64,000 nt of DNA from Microbacterium imperiale (GCF_017876655.1 NZ_JAGIOK010000001.1:2790001-2854000); one strand, 5' to 3'; shown: positions 1 through 8,953, numbered from the stretch's first letter. Notes: a model not told the origin generated them from the letters alone. Numbers and translations: made by a program.

Positions 1-1
1 G

Positions 2-274
2 CGCAGCCCCGAGTACCAGCAGTGGCTGCTCGACACCCGTATCGCGGAGGTCGGCGAAGAGACGGCTCGCGCGTACGTCGCGACCCCCGAGCAGTCGCGG
101 CACGTCGACGGCGACGCCGTCGACATCGGTCCGGTCGACGCGCAGTACTGGCTGATCTCCTACGGCTCGGCCTACGGCATCTGCCAGACCTACGCCAACG
201 AGCCGTGGCACTTCGAGCTCGCGACCGAGCCCGGTCAGGACTGCCCCGACATGCGCACCGATGCCACCGGCTGA
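2..274 (+). CDS. D-alanyl-D-alanine carboxypeptidase (VanY/M15B type), 3' end only
   Basis: Only the last 90 residues are in the window; the 5' part lies upstream. They carry the peptidase M15B signature: SRHVDGDAVD at visible residues 32-41, where His34 and Asp41 are the expected zinc ligands, and NEPWHFEL at 66-73, where Glu67 is the expected catalytic residue and His70 the third ligand. The family trims the terminal D-Ala from peptidoglycan stem peptides outside the membrane; a signal peptide or membrane anchor would be in the missing N-terminus. It ends with TGA 59 bases before the next start. Family assignment is firm; whether it is VanY- or DacB-like cannot be told from this part. Confidence 0.88.
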   Translation, partial: RSPEYQQWLLDTRIAEVGEETARAYVATPEQSRHVDGDAVDIGPVDAQYWLISYGSAYGICQTYANEPWHFELATEPGQDCPDMRTDATG

Positions 275-332
275 GTCCGTCCGTCGCGTGCGCCTACGAT
301 CGAGGAACGCCCGTCCCGTCCGAGGAGTGCCC

Positions 333-1622
333 GTGTCGACCGTCACCGCCGCCGCCCGTGCCCACGCCGACGACCTCGCCGCGTTCGTCGCGGCGTCGCC
401 GTCGAGCTTCCACGCCGCCCAGGAGGTGGCCCGGCGGCTCACCGACGCCGGCTTCACCGCGCTCGACGAGCAGGAGGGCTGGCCGGCGCAGCCCGGCGGG
501 CGCTACCTCGTCGTCCGCGACGGTGCGGTGCTGGCGTGGGTCGTCCCGGCCTCGGCGACCCCGACGACCCCTGTGCGCGTCTTCGGCGCGCACAGCGACT
601 CGCCCGCGTTCAAGCTGAAGCCGCGTCCGACCACCGGGCGCCTGGGGTGGCTGCAGGCCGGTGTCGAGATCTACGGCGGCCCGCTGCTGAACTCGTGGCT
701 CGACCGCGAGCTGCGCCTCGCCGGACGCCTCGTGCTCGACGACGGCACCACGGTCCTCGCGGCGACGGGGTCGCTGCTGCGGCTTCCGCAGCTGGCGATC
801 CACCTCGATCGCGAGGCGAACGACCACCTCGCGCTCGACAAGCAGACGCAGACCCAGCCGGTCTGGGGACTGGGCTCGGCCGACTCCGCCGACCTGATGG
901 GCGAGCTCGCCGACGCCGCGGGAGTGGATGCCGCCCGCATCCGCGGCTACGACGTCGTGACGGCCGACGCCGCCCGCGGAGCCGTGTTCGGCTCGGGCGA
1001 CGTGTTCTTCGCATCGGGGCGGCTCGACGACCTCGCCTCGGTGCACGCGGGGGTCGTGGCGCTGGAGCGCGCCGCGGACGGATTCGACGCCGACCACATC
1101 GCGATGCTCGCCGTCTTCGACCACGAGGAGGTCGGCTCGGCGACTCGCTCGGGTGCGGCCGGTCCGTTCCTGGCCGAGGTGATCGAACGCGTCCAGCTCG
1201 CTCTGGGCGCCGACCGCTCCGAGCAGCTGCGGGGCCTCGCGGCATCCTGGTGCGTCTCGAGCGACGTCGGTCACTCGGTGCACCCGAACTACGCGCACAA
1301 GCACGACCCGGTCGTCCAGCCGGTGCTCGGCTCGGGGCCGATCCTGAAGATCAACGCGAACCAGCGCTACGCGACGGATGCCGTCGGCGCGGCGGCCTGG
1401 AACGGGTGGTGCGAGGCGGCCGGGGTACGCAGCCAGGAGTTCGTCTCGCACAATGGCGTCCCGTGCGGTTCGACGATCGGGCCGATCACCGCGACCCGCC
1501 TCGGCATCCGCACCGTCGACGTCGGCATCCCGATCCTCTCGATGCACTCGGCGCGCGAGCTCGCCGGGGTGAGCGACCTGCACGACCTCGCGCTCGTGGC
1601 CGAGGAACTGTTCCGCCGGTAG
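333..1622 (+). CDS. M18 family aminopeptidase
   Basis: A 429-residue zinc metalloaminopeptidase of the M18 (aspartyl aminopeptidase) family, a cytosolic enzyme that removes N-terminal, usually acidic, residues from peptides. Visible motifs are GAHSDSPAFKLKP near residue 87 (first metal His), DDLASVHAG near 232, DHEEVGS near 265 (catalytic Glu pair), the SSDVGHSVHPNYAHKHDP block near 315-325 and the C-terminal SMHSARE near 405 (last metal His). Length matches the family. I chose the GTG at 333 because GAGGAG lies about 6 bases upstream; an ATG at 261 is in frame but would overlap the preceding gene and adds an Arg-rich tail unlike the family. A TACGAT -10-like hexamer is at 295-300. Confidence 0.93.
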   Translation: MSTVTAAARAHADDLAAFVAASPSSFHAAQEVARRLTDAGFTALDEQEGWPAQPGGRYLVVRDGAVLAWVVPASATPTTPVRVFGAHSDSPAFKLKPRPTTGRLGWLQAGVEIYGGPLLNSWLDRELRLAGRLVLDDGTTVLAATGSLLRLPQLAIHLDREANDHLALDKQTQTQPVWGLGSADSADLMGELADAAGVDAARIRGYDVVTADAARGAVFGSGDVFFASGRLDDLASVHAGVVALERAADGFDADHIAMLAVFDHEEVGSATRSGAAGPFLAEVIERVQLALGADRSEQLRGLAASWCVSSDVGHSVHPNYAHKHDPVVQPVLGSGPILKINANQRYATDAVGAAAWNGWCEAAGVRSQEFVSHNGVPCGSTIGPITATRLGIRTVDVGIPILSMHSARELAGVSDLHDLALVAEELFRR

Positions 1623-1722
1623 AATGGCACGGTCCGCGGCACCGGCCCGGGCCAAGCGATGCAACTACCTGCTGATGGAGCAAGGCGGCACGTGATCACG
1701 AGCTGACCTCCCGGAGGCGCGC
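1620..1722 (+). promoter_or_regulatory. Promoter and ~90-nt leader of the MFS gene
   Basis: TAGAAT at 1620-1625 is a good -10 element and includes the TAG stop of the aminopeptidase gene. A start near 1632 would leave about 90 nt of untranslated leader, long for this window. The leader contains a GC-rich palindrome (GGCCCGGGCC), a 15-codon ATG ORF at 1659-1706 ending 16 nt before the MFS start, the perfect 10-bp palindrome CGTGATCACG at 1691-1700, and CCTCC facing the Shine-Dalgarno GGAGG (1713-1717). This resembles an attenuator or leader-peptide control region, but I recognise no known riboswitch class. Confidence 0.4.
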
Positions 1723-2997
1723 ATGACGACGAACGATCGTTCCCTCATCCACCACACCGGCTGGGGATTCTTCCCCATCGCCTTCGTCGCCCGCCTGCCC
1801 TTCGCCATGATGGTCGTCGGCGTGCTCACCCTCGTCGTCTCGGCGACCGGCTCGGTGGGTCTCGGCGGGCTCACCTCGGCCGCCGTCGGCATCGGCGTCG
1901 TGATCGCGGGCCCGGTCATCGGCGACGCCGTCGACCGCTTCGGCCAGCGCCGCGTGCTCGTGCCGCTGGGAATCGCCAACGGCATCCTGTTGGGGCTGTT
2001 CCCGGTCGTGGTCACCTCGGGCCTCGCCGACCCCGTGATCCTCGCGGCGGCGGCCGCGATCGGACTCAGCGCACCGCAGGCGGCGGCGATGTCGCGCAGT
2101 CGCCTGATGGGCATCATCCGCGTCCGCGTCGGCGCCGATCACCGCCCGCGCACCCTCTCGCGCGTCATGTCGTACGAGTCCGCCGCCGACGAGACAGCGT
2201 TCGTCATCGGGCCGTTCCTCGTGGGGATCCTCGCCGCGGTGATCGCCCCGTGGGCGCCCATCGCCATCGCGGCGGCGTTGAGCCTCGTGTTCGTCACCGC
2301 CTTCGCCCTGCACCCGAGCGGTCGCGTCGCCGCCGCGCTGCCGGCGGGTGAGGTCGACGAGCGCGCGCCGATGGCGGAGGTGCTGCGCGGCCGCATCCTC
2401 GTCCTCGTCGCCGCGACGTTCGGGGTCGGACTGTTCTTCGGCGCGACGCTGACGTCGCTGACGGCCTTCGCGCAGACGGCGGGGGAGGGCGTCGAGGCTG
2501 GCCTGCTGTACGGCCTCATGGGCATCGGCTCCGCCGCGCTCGCACTGGCGGTCGTGCTGCTGCCGACCCGGTTCGCCCTGCGGCACCGGTGGCTCGTGTT
2601 CGCCGCCGTGCTCGCCCTCTCGGCCGGCGGCTATGCCGCCGCGGATTCGCTCGGTCTCGTGGTGGTCATGCTGCTGCTCATGGGCCTGGGCGTCGGGCCG
2701 ACCCTCGTCACGCTCTTCAGCATCGCCGGTCATCGTTCGCCGGTCGGCCGCTCCGCGACCACGATGACGCTGCTCGGTTCGGCGCTGACCTTGGCGCAAG
2801 CCCTCGCCTCGGCCGTCACCGGGGCGATCGCCGAGGCGGGCGAGGTCCGCCTCGCGATGCTGCTGCCGACGATCGCGGGTGTGCTGGTGCTCGGGTTGGG
2901 TCTGGTCAATCTCGGCATCGAGCGGCGCGAGCGCTCCGCCCCAGCAGTCGACGCTGCGGTCGCGCCCGCACCGGCCGAGGCGCTCGCCGACCGCTGA
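1723..2997 (+). CDS. MFS transporter (putative efflux)
   Basis: A 424-residue membrane protein with about twelve hydrophobic segments and a large Ala/Val/Leu content, typical of the major facilitator superfamily. The loop after the second segment reads GDAVDRFGQRRVL, a recognisable variant of the MFS loop 2-3 motif. Substrate is not evident; drug or metabolite export is the usual role of single genes of this kind. ATG at 1723 follows GGAGG (1713-1717) at good spacing. The gene stands alone behind a leader region with palindromes and small ORFs, which suggests inducible expression. Confidence 0.85.
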   Translation: MTTNDRSLIHHTGWGFFPIAFVARLPFAMMVVGVLTLVVSATGSVGLGGLTSAAVGIGVVIAGPVIGDAVDRFGQRRVLVPLGIANGILLGLFPVVVTSGLADPVILAAAAAIGLSAPQAAAMSRSRLMGIIRVRVGADHRPRTLSRVMSYESAADETAFVIGPFLVGILAAVIAPWAPIAIAAALSLVFVTAFALHPSGRVAAALPAGEVDERAPMAEVLRGRILVLVAATFGVGLFFGATLTSLTAFAQTAGEGVEAGLLYGLMGIGSAALALAVVLLPTRFALRHRWLVFAAVLALSAGGYAAADSLGLVVVMLLLMGLGVGPTLVTLFSIAGHRSPVGRSATTMTLLGSALTLAQALASAVTGAIAEAGEVRLAMLLPTIAGVLVLGLGLVNLGIERRERSAPAVDAAVAPAPAEALADR

Positions 2998-3011
2998 GCT
3001 GACGCGGCCGG

Positions 3012-4223
3012 TCAGAGCCAGGACGACGCGGCGCCCGCGCCCGCCCCGAGCAGGACGACCGCCCAGGCCGGGCAGCGCCAGAGCGCGAGCAGCCCGAAGC
3101 AGACGAGAGCGAGCGCGAACTGGTCGACCCGGGTGACCGAGGTCGTGAAGACGGGGTCGTAGAGGGCGGCTCCGAGGATGCCGACCACGGCGGCGCTCGC
3201 GCCCCGCACCGCTCCTGTCGCGCGCGGCCGGCGGCGGATCGCGGCCCAGAGGGGCAGGGCGCCGAGCAGGAGCAGGAACCCGGGCAGAAAGATGCCCGCG
3301 AGCGCGATGGCCGCCCCCGCGACGCCCCCGGGCCCGACCTCGGAGAGAGCGCCCAGGTACGCGGCGAACGCGAACAGCGGTCCCGGCAGCGCCTGCGCGG
3401 CGCCGTACCCGGCCAGGAAGGTCTCGGCGTCGACCCACCCTGGCCCGACGACGGAACTGTCCAGAAGCGGCAGCACCACGTGACCCCCGCCGAAGACGAG
3501 AGCGCCCGAGCGGAGGAAGGCATCGAAGAGCGCAAGCGCCTCGCTGCCCGTGGTCGCCGCCACGATCGGGCTCGCGACGAGCAGAAGCGCGAGCACGACG
3601 AGCGCGCCGACCCCGACCCGCGTCCCGGCCGTCGGCAGAGCATCGGGCAGCGCCGTCGCGGATGCCGAGGTCGGAGCGTCCTCGCTCTGGTCGGCGTCGC
3701 GCAGCCAGATCGCTCCGGCGATCGCCGCGAGCGCGATGGCGAGGAGCTGCGCGTACGGTCCGCCCACCAGCAGGACGGCCACGGCCGCGGCGATCGCGAT
3801 CGAGCCCCGGGATCGGTCGGGTGCGAGGGAGCGCGCCATGCCCCAGACGGCGTGGGCGACCACGGCGACGGCGACGACCTTGAGTCCGTCGATGACGCCG
3901 CCAGCGAGCGGGCCCGACACGGCGTCGACGCTGGCCGCAGCCCAGACCATCAGGGCGGCCGAGGGAAGGGTGAACGCGGCGAAGGCCGCGAGCGCCCCGG
4001 CCAGGCCGGCGCGGCGCATTCCGATCGCGAAGCCGACCTGACTGGAGGCGGGACCGGGCAGGAACTGGCACAGCGCCACGAGCTCGCCGTATGCGCGGTC
4101 GCTCAGCCAGCGCCGACGGGTGACGAACTCGTCGCGGAAGTACCCGAGGTGTGCGATCGGGCCGCCGAACGAGGTCAGTCCCAGACGCAGGAACACCCCG
4201 GCGACGGCGGCGAGGTTCGGCAC
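3012..4223 (-). CDS. chrA: Chromate transporter ChrA
   Basis: A two-domain CHR family membrane transporter, which exports chromate by proton-coupled exchange or symport in characterised members. The N-terminal half shows the conserved block FLRLGLTSFGGPIAHLGYFR near residue 10-30 and CQFLPGPASSQVGFAIG near 60, and the second half repeats the fold (GGGHVVLPLL, YGAAQALPGPLFAFAAYLG). About 403 residues, the usual length of long-chain ChrA. I take the GTG at 4223 because family homology starts there; an in-frame GTG at 4280 would add 19 residues unlike the family and would place coding sequence over a pair of PHO-box repeats (4241-4262). Neither start has a clear ribosome binding site. It is convergent with the MFS gene and divergent from the phosphoesterase gene. 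Confidence 0.87.
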   Translation of the reverse strand: MPNLAAVAGVFLRLGLTSFGGPIAHLGYFRDEFVTRRRWLSDRAYGELVALCQFLPGPASSQVGFAIGMRRAGLAGALAAFAAFTLPSAALMVWAAASVDAVSGPLAGGVIDGLKVVAVAVVAHAVWGMARSLAPDRSRGSIAIAAAVAVLLVGGPYAQLLAIALAAIAGAIWLRDADQSEDAPTSASATALPDALPTAGTRVGVGALVVLALLLVASPIVAATTGSEALALFDAFLRSGALVFGGGHVVLPLLDSSVVGPGWVDAETFLAGYGAAQALPGPLFAFAAYLGALSEVGPGGVAGAAIALAGIFLPGFLLLLGALPLWAAIRRRPRATGAVRGASAAVVGILGAALYDPVFTTSVTRVDQFALALVCFGLLALWRCPAWAVVLLGAGAGAASSWL

Positions 4224-4240
4224 GATGTCAGCGCACCACC

Positions 4241-4262
4241 CGCGGGTGAACACGGGGTGAAC
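4241..4262 (-). promoter_or_regulatory. PHO-box direct repeat pair facing chrA
   Basis: On the minus strand two perfect 11-nt units follow each other: GTTCACCCCGT (4262-4252) and GTTCACCCGCG (4251-4241). This matches the actinobacterial PhoP direct repeat unit (consensus GTTCACC plus four bases, 11-nt period). It lies 18 bases upstream of the chrA start used here and about 137 bases upstream of the phosphoesterase start. Confidence 0.65.
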
Positions 4263-4297
4263 GCCGCGCGCGAATAGCACACCGAGGTGACCGACCG

Positions 4298-4363
4298 CGT
4301 CACCGGCCGGTCACCCGGACGCGCCCCCGCGTTCACCCTCCGCTGGTGCGCCGTGCCTAGCCT
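4298..4363 (+). promoter_or_regulatory. PHO-box array and promoter of the phosphoesterase gene
   Basis: Four 11-nt units in exact phase on the plus strand: CGTCACCGGCC (4298), GGTCACCCGGA (4309), a degenerate CGCGCCCCCGC (4320) and GTTCACCCTCC (4331). The last unit ends where a -35 element would sit, followed by a TAGCCT -10 at 4358-4363. In Streptomyces, PhoP binds such arrays overlapping -35 to activate phosphate-starvation genes. The downstream product is a secreted phosphoesterase, which fits. Confidence 0.68.
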
Positions 4364-4398
4364 CAGCGGCATCCCTCCCTGCACCGAAGGTGGTCGTC

Positions 4399-7300
4399 AT
4401 GCCCGCTGAGCGCCCGCGCGCCCGTTTTCTCACCGTCGTGTTGACGGCGACCTTGGCGACGGGAGTCGGTGCGGCCTTCGCTGCGCCCGCGCTCGCGGCA
4501 CCGGCATTCGCCGCGCCTTCGGCCGCCGACCGCGCGCTCGCGTCGCTCGTCGTGACCGAGATCGCGCCCGACAACGTCGGCGCCGACGACTACGAGTACT
4601 TCGAGGTGCACAACCCGACCGGCAGCGACATCGATCTCGCCGCCGACGGGTACTCGTTCGCGTACACCTACGTCGACAGCGCCGACCGCGAGCGCGATGT
4701 GGCTCTCACGGTCGCTGAGGCGACGGTCGTCCCCGCCGACGGCACCGTGGTGTTCTGGCTGAGCTACGCGACCGGCAGCGTCGACTCGTTCGCCCGCTCC
4801 GTCGACGACTTCCGCGCGCACTGGGGCGCGGCTGCCGACACGACGGTCGTCCGAGTGACGGGGCAGCCGGGCATGGCCAACAGTGCCCCGCGCGGCATCC
4901 GCGTCCTGCAGAACGACGCGATCGTCGGCTGGTCCACGTACGGCCGGACGGCGGCCGCCGCGGGACAGTCGGCGCACTTCGGCCTGCCCGCCGAGCGCAC
5001 CGACGGCGGCATGGACCTCCTCGCCGAGCCGGCGCCGGCGAGCCCGGGGGTCGTCGCGCCCGAGGCCGTCACCCCGCCCGCGGGCCAGCCCGGCGAGCCC
5101 GGCTTCGACCCGCAGCCCGATCCGGCTGTCGTGACGGCGCCGCTGCAGATCACCGAGCTGCTTCCCGACTCGGCGAACGTCTCGGGCTCGGACGGCTTCG
5201 AGTTCATCGAGATCTACAACGCCAGCAGCAGCCCGATCGACTTCTCGAACTACACGATCGACTACCTCTACCCCGTCGAGGGCACGTCCAGCACGTGGCC
5301 GGCGGCTCCGAGCGGCGTCGTGATCCCGGGCGGTGACACGCTCGTGTTCTGGATCAAGAACGGCGCCAACGACACGCTGACGGCAGCCGACTTCAACGCT
5401 CACTTCGCGACGAACCTCGTGCTGGGCGACGACCTCGTCGAGATCTCCTTTGCCGGCATGGCCAACGGCTCGCCGCGCGGCGTCGCGATCGAGACCAACA
5501 CCGGGCGGCACGTCAGCACCGCGATGTACAACCTCGACGGCGCGGACGACACGGTCGCCGATCAGGGCATCCGGTACACCGTCGGCGCCGACCTCGCCAC
5601 GCAGCGGATCGTCGATCTGGCGCCGGCGACGCCGGGCGCCGTGCAGGCCGATCAGGTGCCCGCCGGTCTCATGATCGTCGCGCCCGACACGCAGGCGCCG
5701 ACCATCGTCGATCGCACCGCCGGCGAGATCCAGCCCGGCGCCGACTTCACCATCACCGCGACGGTGACCGACGATGTGCTCGCGCGCACGGTCAGCCTGA
5801 CCCTGGCGAACGACGTCGACACCGTCAACTCGCCGGTGCGCGCCAACCTGCTCGACGCCGGCGACGGGACCGTGTCGTTCGTCGTGAACGCCGCCGACCT
5901 CATCGGCAAGAGCTGGTACGAGTACATCATCACCGCCAGCGACGGTACGAACCGCGTGTCGACCGAGCCTCGGCGCGTGCCGGTGGCCGGGGTCAACACC
6001 GACTCGGTGCGCCTGAACCTCGAGGACGGTCAGTTCGTCTCGGGCACGACGGGCGTCGTGGCCGCCGGCGACGCGTACCCGAGCCCGATCGACCTGACGA
6101 TCGACGGAGCGGCGATCGACACCGAGCCCGCACTCGAAGACGAGCCGCGGTTCGTGTTCGAGACGACCAACGTCAACTACTACTTCAAGAACGGCGTGCG
6201 CATCGGCGACGACGTCCTCAACATCTTCGAGATCGGCACGGAGGGGTGGGAGACGATCATCACCCCGATCCCGCTCGACTACGTCGTCCAGGGCGACGAG
6301 CTCGTCGTGAGTGTCTGGGCGGGCACGAAGAAGGCCCCCGAGATCGATCCCGACGAGAATAACGACGACTTCGAGATCCGCGGCCTGCGTCTCGTGCTGC
6401 CCGACGGGCGCACGCTCACCCCGACCGGCTACGACGATCCCGCCGCCGTCCTGCGCATGGGTGACAGCGTCAACGCCACCGGTGCGCCCTCGGGCAAGCT
6501 CGACTACTACGAGGCTCGGTTCCCGCTCCCCGACGACGCCTTCTCGGCGATCGCCGCCCAGTGGGACACGACCGAGCGCCCGGACGGCTCCGCGGTGGTC
6601 ACCGCCACCGACGGTGTCGCCGAGGTCTCGCGGACCGTCGTCGTCGACAACACCGCTCCCGTCGTGGCGTCGCAGATCATCGACGGCACCGCCTACCAGG
6701 GGCCGATCGTCATCGACGCCGAGGTCGTCGATGGCGGCTCCGGGGTCGCCGGCGTCGTGGCCCGCCTCGACGGTGCGGAGATCGCCCTGCCGCACGAGAC
6801 GTCGTCGGTCGACCTGGCGGCGGGGGAGCACAGCGTCGAGATCACCGCGACCGACCATGTCGGCAACGCCGAGACCTGGACGGCGACGTTCACCACGTAC
6901 GTCGAGCAGCCCAGCGCCGGCGCCCTCGCCCCCGCCGAGGGCGCGGAGGTTCCGGCCGGTGACGTGACGCTGCAGGCGAAGGTCGAAGACCCGACCCGCG
7001 ACGTGCTCGACGTGGCCTTCCTCGAGGGCCGCCGCCTTGACCTGTCGGACGGCGACGTCTCCGTGCAGTCCGGCACGACGCAGGACGCTCGCGCGGTCGA
7101 CCGTGCACCGGCCGAACCGCTGACCACCGACCAGCTGCGCACGCTGGCCGCGGTCGACGGCGTCGCCGAGCAGATCTCCAGCGACCGGGCCTTCCCCTAC
7201 CAGCTCTTCGACGTCGCGGTCACCGATGCCGACGCGGGCGCGGACGTGCGCTCGACGTGGTCGGGCCGCGCGAACACGGGGGCGACGGTCGTCCTCTACG

Positions 7301-8934
7301 CCCAGCGTGCCGACGGGTCGGGCTGGGACGAGGTCGACCGGCACGTGGCGGCATCCGACGACGAGGCGTTCTCACTCGACGCCGTCGTCGCGGTCGACGA
7401 TTACGCGTTCGCCGCGCCGGACGGCGAGGGGCGGGTCGTGCGGATGCTCGTGCAGCACTCCGAGGGCTTCGCCGGCGCCGACCTCAGCGACCGCACGACC
7501 CCGGTGGCGCCGCACAACGCCGCCGACGTGCCCCGCACCGACTACGACTTCACGTTCGCCTGGGAGTCCGATACGCAGTACTACAACGAGAACACGATGC
7601 CCGGCGAGCCGTACCGCCACCAGCAGGCGATCCACTCGTACCTGCTCGATCGGCGCGACGAGCTGAACCTGCAGTACCTCTTCCACACGGGCGACATCGT
7701 CGACGACTTCGACGTCATGGAGCAGTGGGAGCGGGCGGACCCGGAGTACCGGCGCCTCGATGTGGCCGGTCTTCCCTACGGCGTGCTCGCGGGCAACCAC
7801 GACGTGGGTCACCACCTCGAGGACTACACGAACTACGGCGCGTACTTCGGCGAGGAGCGTTATGCCGGCAACCCCTGGTACGGCGGCAGCTTCGAGGACA
7901 ACCGCGGCCACTACGACCTCATCTCGGCGGGCGGCATCGACTTCGTGATGCTCTACACCGGCTGGCTGCCCGGAGACGCGTCGATCGCCTGGATGAACGA
8001 GGTGCTCGCGCAGTACCCCGACCGCGTCGCGATCATCGCGCAGCACGAGTTCATCCTCACCACCGGCGGGCTCGGTGCGATCCCGCAGCGGGTCATGGAC
8101 GAGGTCGTCGCGGTCAACCCGAACGTCCGCATGGTGCTGTCGGGGCACTACCACGATGCCTTCCTGCGCGAGGACGGCTTCGACGACGACGGTGACGGCG
8201 TGGACGACCGGACGGTCTTCTCGATGCTGTTCGACTACCAGGGTCTGCCGGAGGGCGGCCTCGGGTTCCTGCGCCTCCTGCACTTCGACAACGAGGGCCG
8301 GCAGATGCTCGTGCGCACCTACTCGCCGTCGCTCGACGTCTACAACTCGGACGAGGCGAGCCTGCTCGGTCCGGGCGGCCCCGGCGACTACTCCCCGCAG
8401 GAGTTCTCGCTCACGTACGACCAGCTCCGCATCGACCCCGGCACCCGCAGCCTCGGCACCGACGCGTTCTCCGCCGAGATCCTCGGCGGCACCGAGATCG
8501 CCTCGTTCACCGACGTGGCGAGCGGCTCGATCCTGTCGGCCTCGTGGCCGCTGGCCGAGACGGGCGAGCGCGGCTGGTACGTGCGCACGAGCGACCCCTA
8601 CGGAGCCGTCGACTTCTCGCGCGTCTCGCTGTTCACGGTGGTGCCGGCAGTCGAGCCCGAGGTGCCGGGTGGATCCGACGGCGGTTCGGGCACGCCGGCG
8701 CCGCAGCCGGGTGGCGGCGGCGCCCCGGGCGCCGGGGGACCGGCGGCCGGACGACCGGATGCCGGAGCCGTCGGCGCCCCGGCCGGCGCGGCGCGTCCCG
8801 AAGGGCTCGCGGCCACCGGAGGAACGTCGGGCCTCACCGGTCTCGGTGCGCTCGCGGCGGCGGCGCTGATCCTCGCCGGCGGCGCGCTGACGGTCGCGCG
8901 TGGCCGGCGTCGCCGGGGGAGCACCACCGGCTGA
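4399..8934 (+). CDS. Secreted LAxTG-anchored lamin-tail metallophosphoesterase
   Basis: A 1511-residue exported protein. Order of parts: signal peptide (about 1-35, ending in Ala-rich APALAAPAFA); two lamin-tail-like beta domains (about 49-214 and 247-420); Ig-like and other beta domains up to about 1040; a calcineurin-like metallophosphoesterase at about 1050-1340 with DTQ near 1057, HTGDIVDDF near 1096, AGNHD near 1131, QHEF near 1214 and SGHYHD near 1248 (metal and catalytic residues); a Gly/Pro-rich stalk; LAATG near 1470, a membrane segment and an RRRR tail, that is a class E type sortase sorting signal. ATG at 4399 follows GAAGG at 4386-4390; a GTG nine bases earlier is less likely. It probably releases phosphate from nucleotides, nucleic acids or phosphodiesters at the cell surface under phosphate limitation. 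The exact substrate is unknown. Confidence 0.88.
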   Translation: MPAERPRARFLTVVLTATLATGVGAAFAAPALAAPAFAAPSAADRALASLVVTEIAPDNVGADDYEYFEVHNPTGSDIDLAADGYSFAYTYVDSADRERDVALTVAEATVVPADGTVVFWLSYATGSVDSFARSVDDFRAHWGAAADTTVVRVTGQPGMANSAPRGIRVLQNDAIVGWSTYGRTAAAAGQSAHFGLPAERTDGGMDLLAEPAPASPGVVAPEAVTPPAGQPGEPGFDPQPDPAVVTAPLQITELLPDSANVSGSDGFEFIEIYNASSSPIDFSNYTIDYLYPVEGTSSTWPAAPSGVVIPGGDTLVFWIKNGANDTLTAADFNAHFATNLVLGDDLVEISFAGMANGSPRGVAIETNTGRHVSTAMYNLDGADDTVADQGIRYTVGADLATQRIVDLAPATPGAVQADQVPAGLMIVAPDTQAPTIVDRTAGEIQPGADFTITATVTDDVLARTVSLTLANDVDTVNSPVRANLLDAGDGTVSFVVNAADLIGKSWYEYIITASDGTNRVSTEPRRVPVAGVNTDSVRLNLEDGQFVSGTTGVVAAGDAYPSPIDLTIDGAAIDTEPALEDEPRFVFETTNVNYYFKNGVRIGDDVLNIFEIGTEGWETIITPIPLDYVVQGDELVVSVWAGTKKAPEIDPDENNDDFEIRGLRLVLPDGRTLTPTGYDDPAAVLRMGDSVNATGAPSGKLDYYEARFPLPDDAFSAIAAQWDTTERPDGSAVVTATDGVAEVSRTVVVDNTAPVVASQIIDGTAYQGPIVIDAEVVDGGSGVAGVVARLDGAEIALPHETSSVDLAAGEHSVEITATDHVGNAETWTATFTTYVEQPSAGALAPAEGAEVPAGDVTLQAKVEDPTRDVLDVAFLEGRRLDLSDGDVSVQSGTTQDARAVDRAPAEPLTTDQLRTLAAVDGVAEQISSDRAFPYQLFDVAVTDADAGADVRSTWSGRANTGATVVLYAQRADGSGWDEVDRHVAASDDEAFSLDAVVAVDDYAFAAPDGEGRVVRMLVQHSEGFAGADLSDRTTPVAPHNAADVPRTDYDFTFAWESDTQYYNENTMPGEPYRHQQAIHSYLLDRRDELNLQYLFHTGDIVDDFDVMEQWERADPEYRRLDVAGLPYGVLAGNHDVGHHLEDYTNYGAYFGEERYAGNPWYGGSFEDNRGHYDLISAGGIDFVMLYTGWLPGDASIAWMNEVLAQYPDRVAIIAQHEFILTTGGLGAIPQRVMDEVVAVNPNVRMVLSGHYHDAFLREDGFDDDGDGVDDRTVFSMLFDYQGLPEGGLGFLRLLHFDNEGRQMLVRTYSPSLDVYNSDEASLLGPGGPGDYSPQEFSLTYDQLRIDPGTRSLGTDAFSAEILGGTEIASFTDVASGSILSASWPLAETGERGWYVRTSDPYGAVDFSRVSLFTVVPAVEPEVPGGSDGGSGTPAPQPGGGGAPGAGGPAAGRPDAGAVGAPAGAARPEGLAATGGTSGLTGLGALAAAALILAGGALTVARGRRRRGSTTG

Positions 8935-8953
8935 TCGCCGCGGGCGGTGGGCT

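Noticed and set aside
1624..1695. A 23-codon ORF starting just after the aminopeptidase stop
   Set aside because: Its ATG lies inside the likely -10 element TAGAAT, so a transcript from that promoter would not contain the start codon.
3012..4280. Longer ChrA from the GTG at 4280
   Set aside because: The extra residues do not match the family and would cover a perfect PHO-box pair; the start at 4223 is preferred, though not proven.
4363..7344. A 993-codon open frame antisense to the phosphoesterase
   Set aside because: Arg/Val/Gly-rich translation without any domain; long antisense frames are expected at this GC content.
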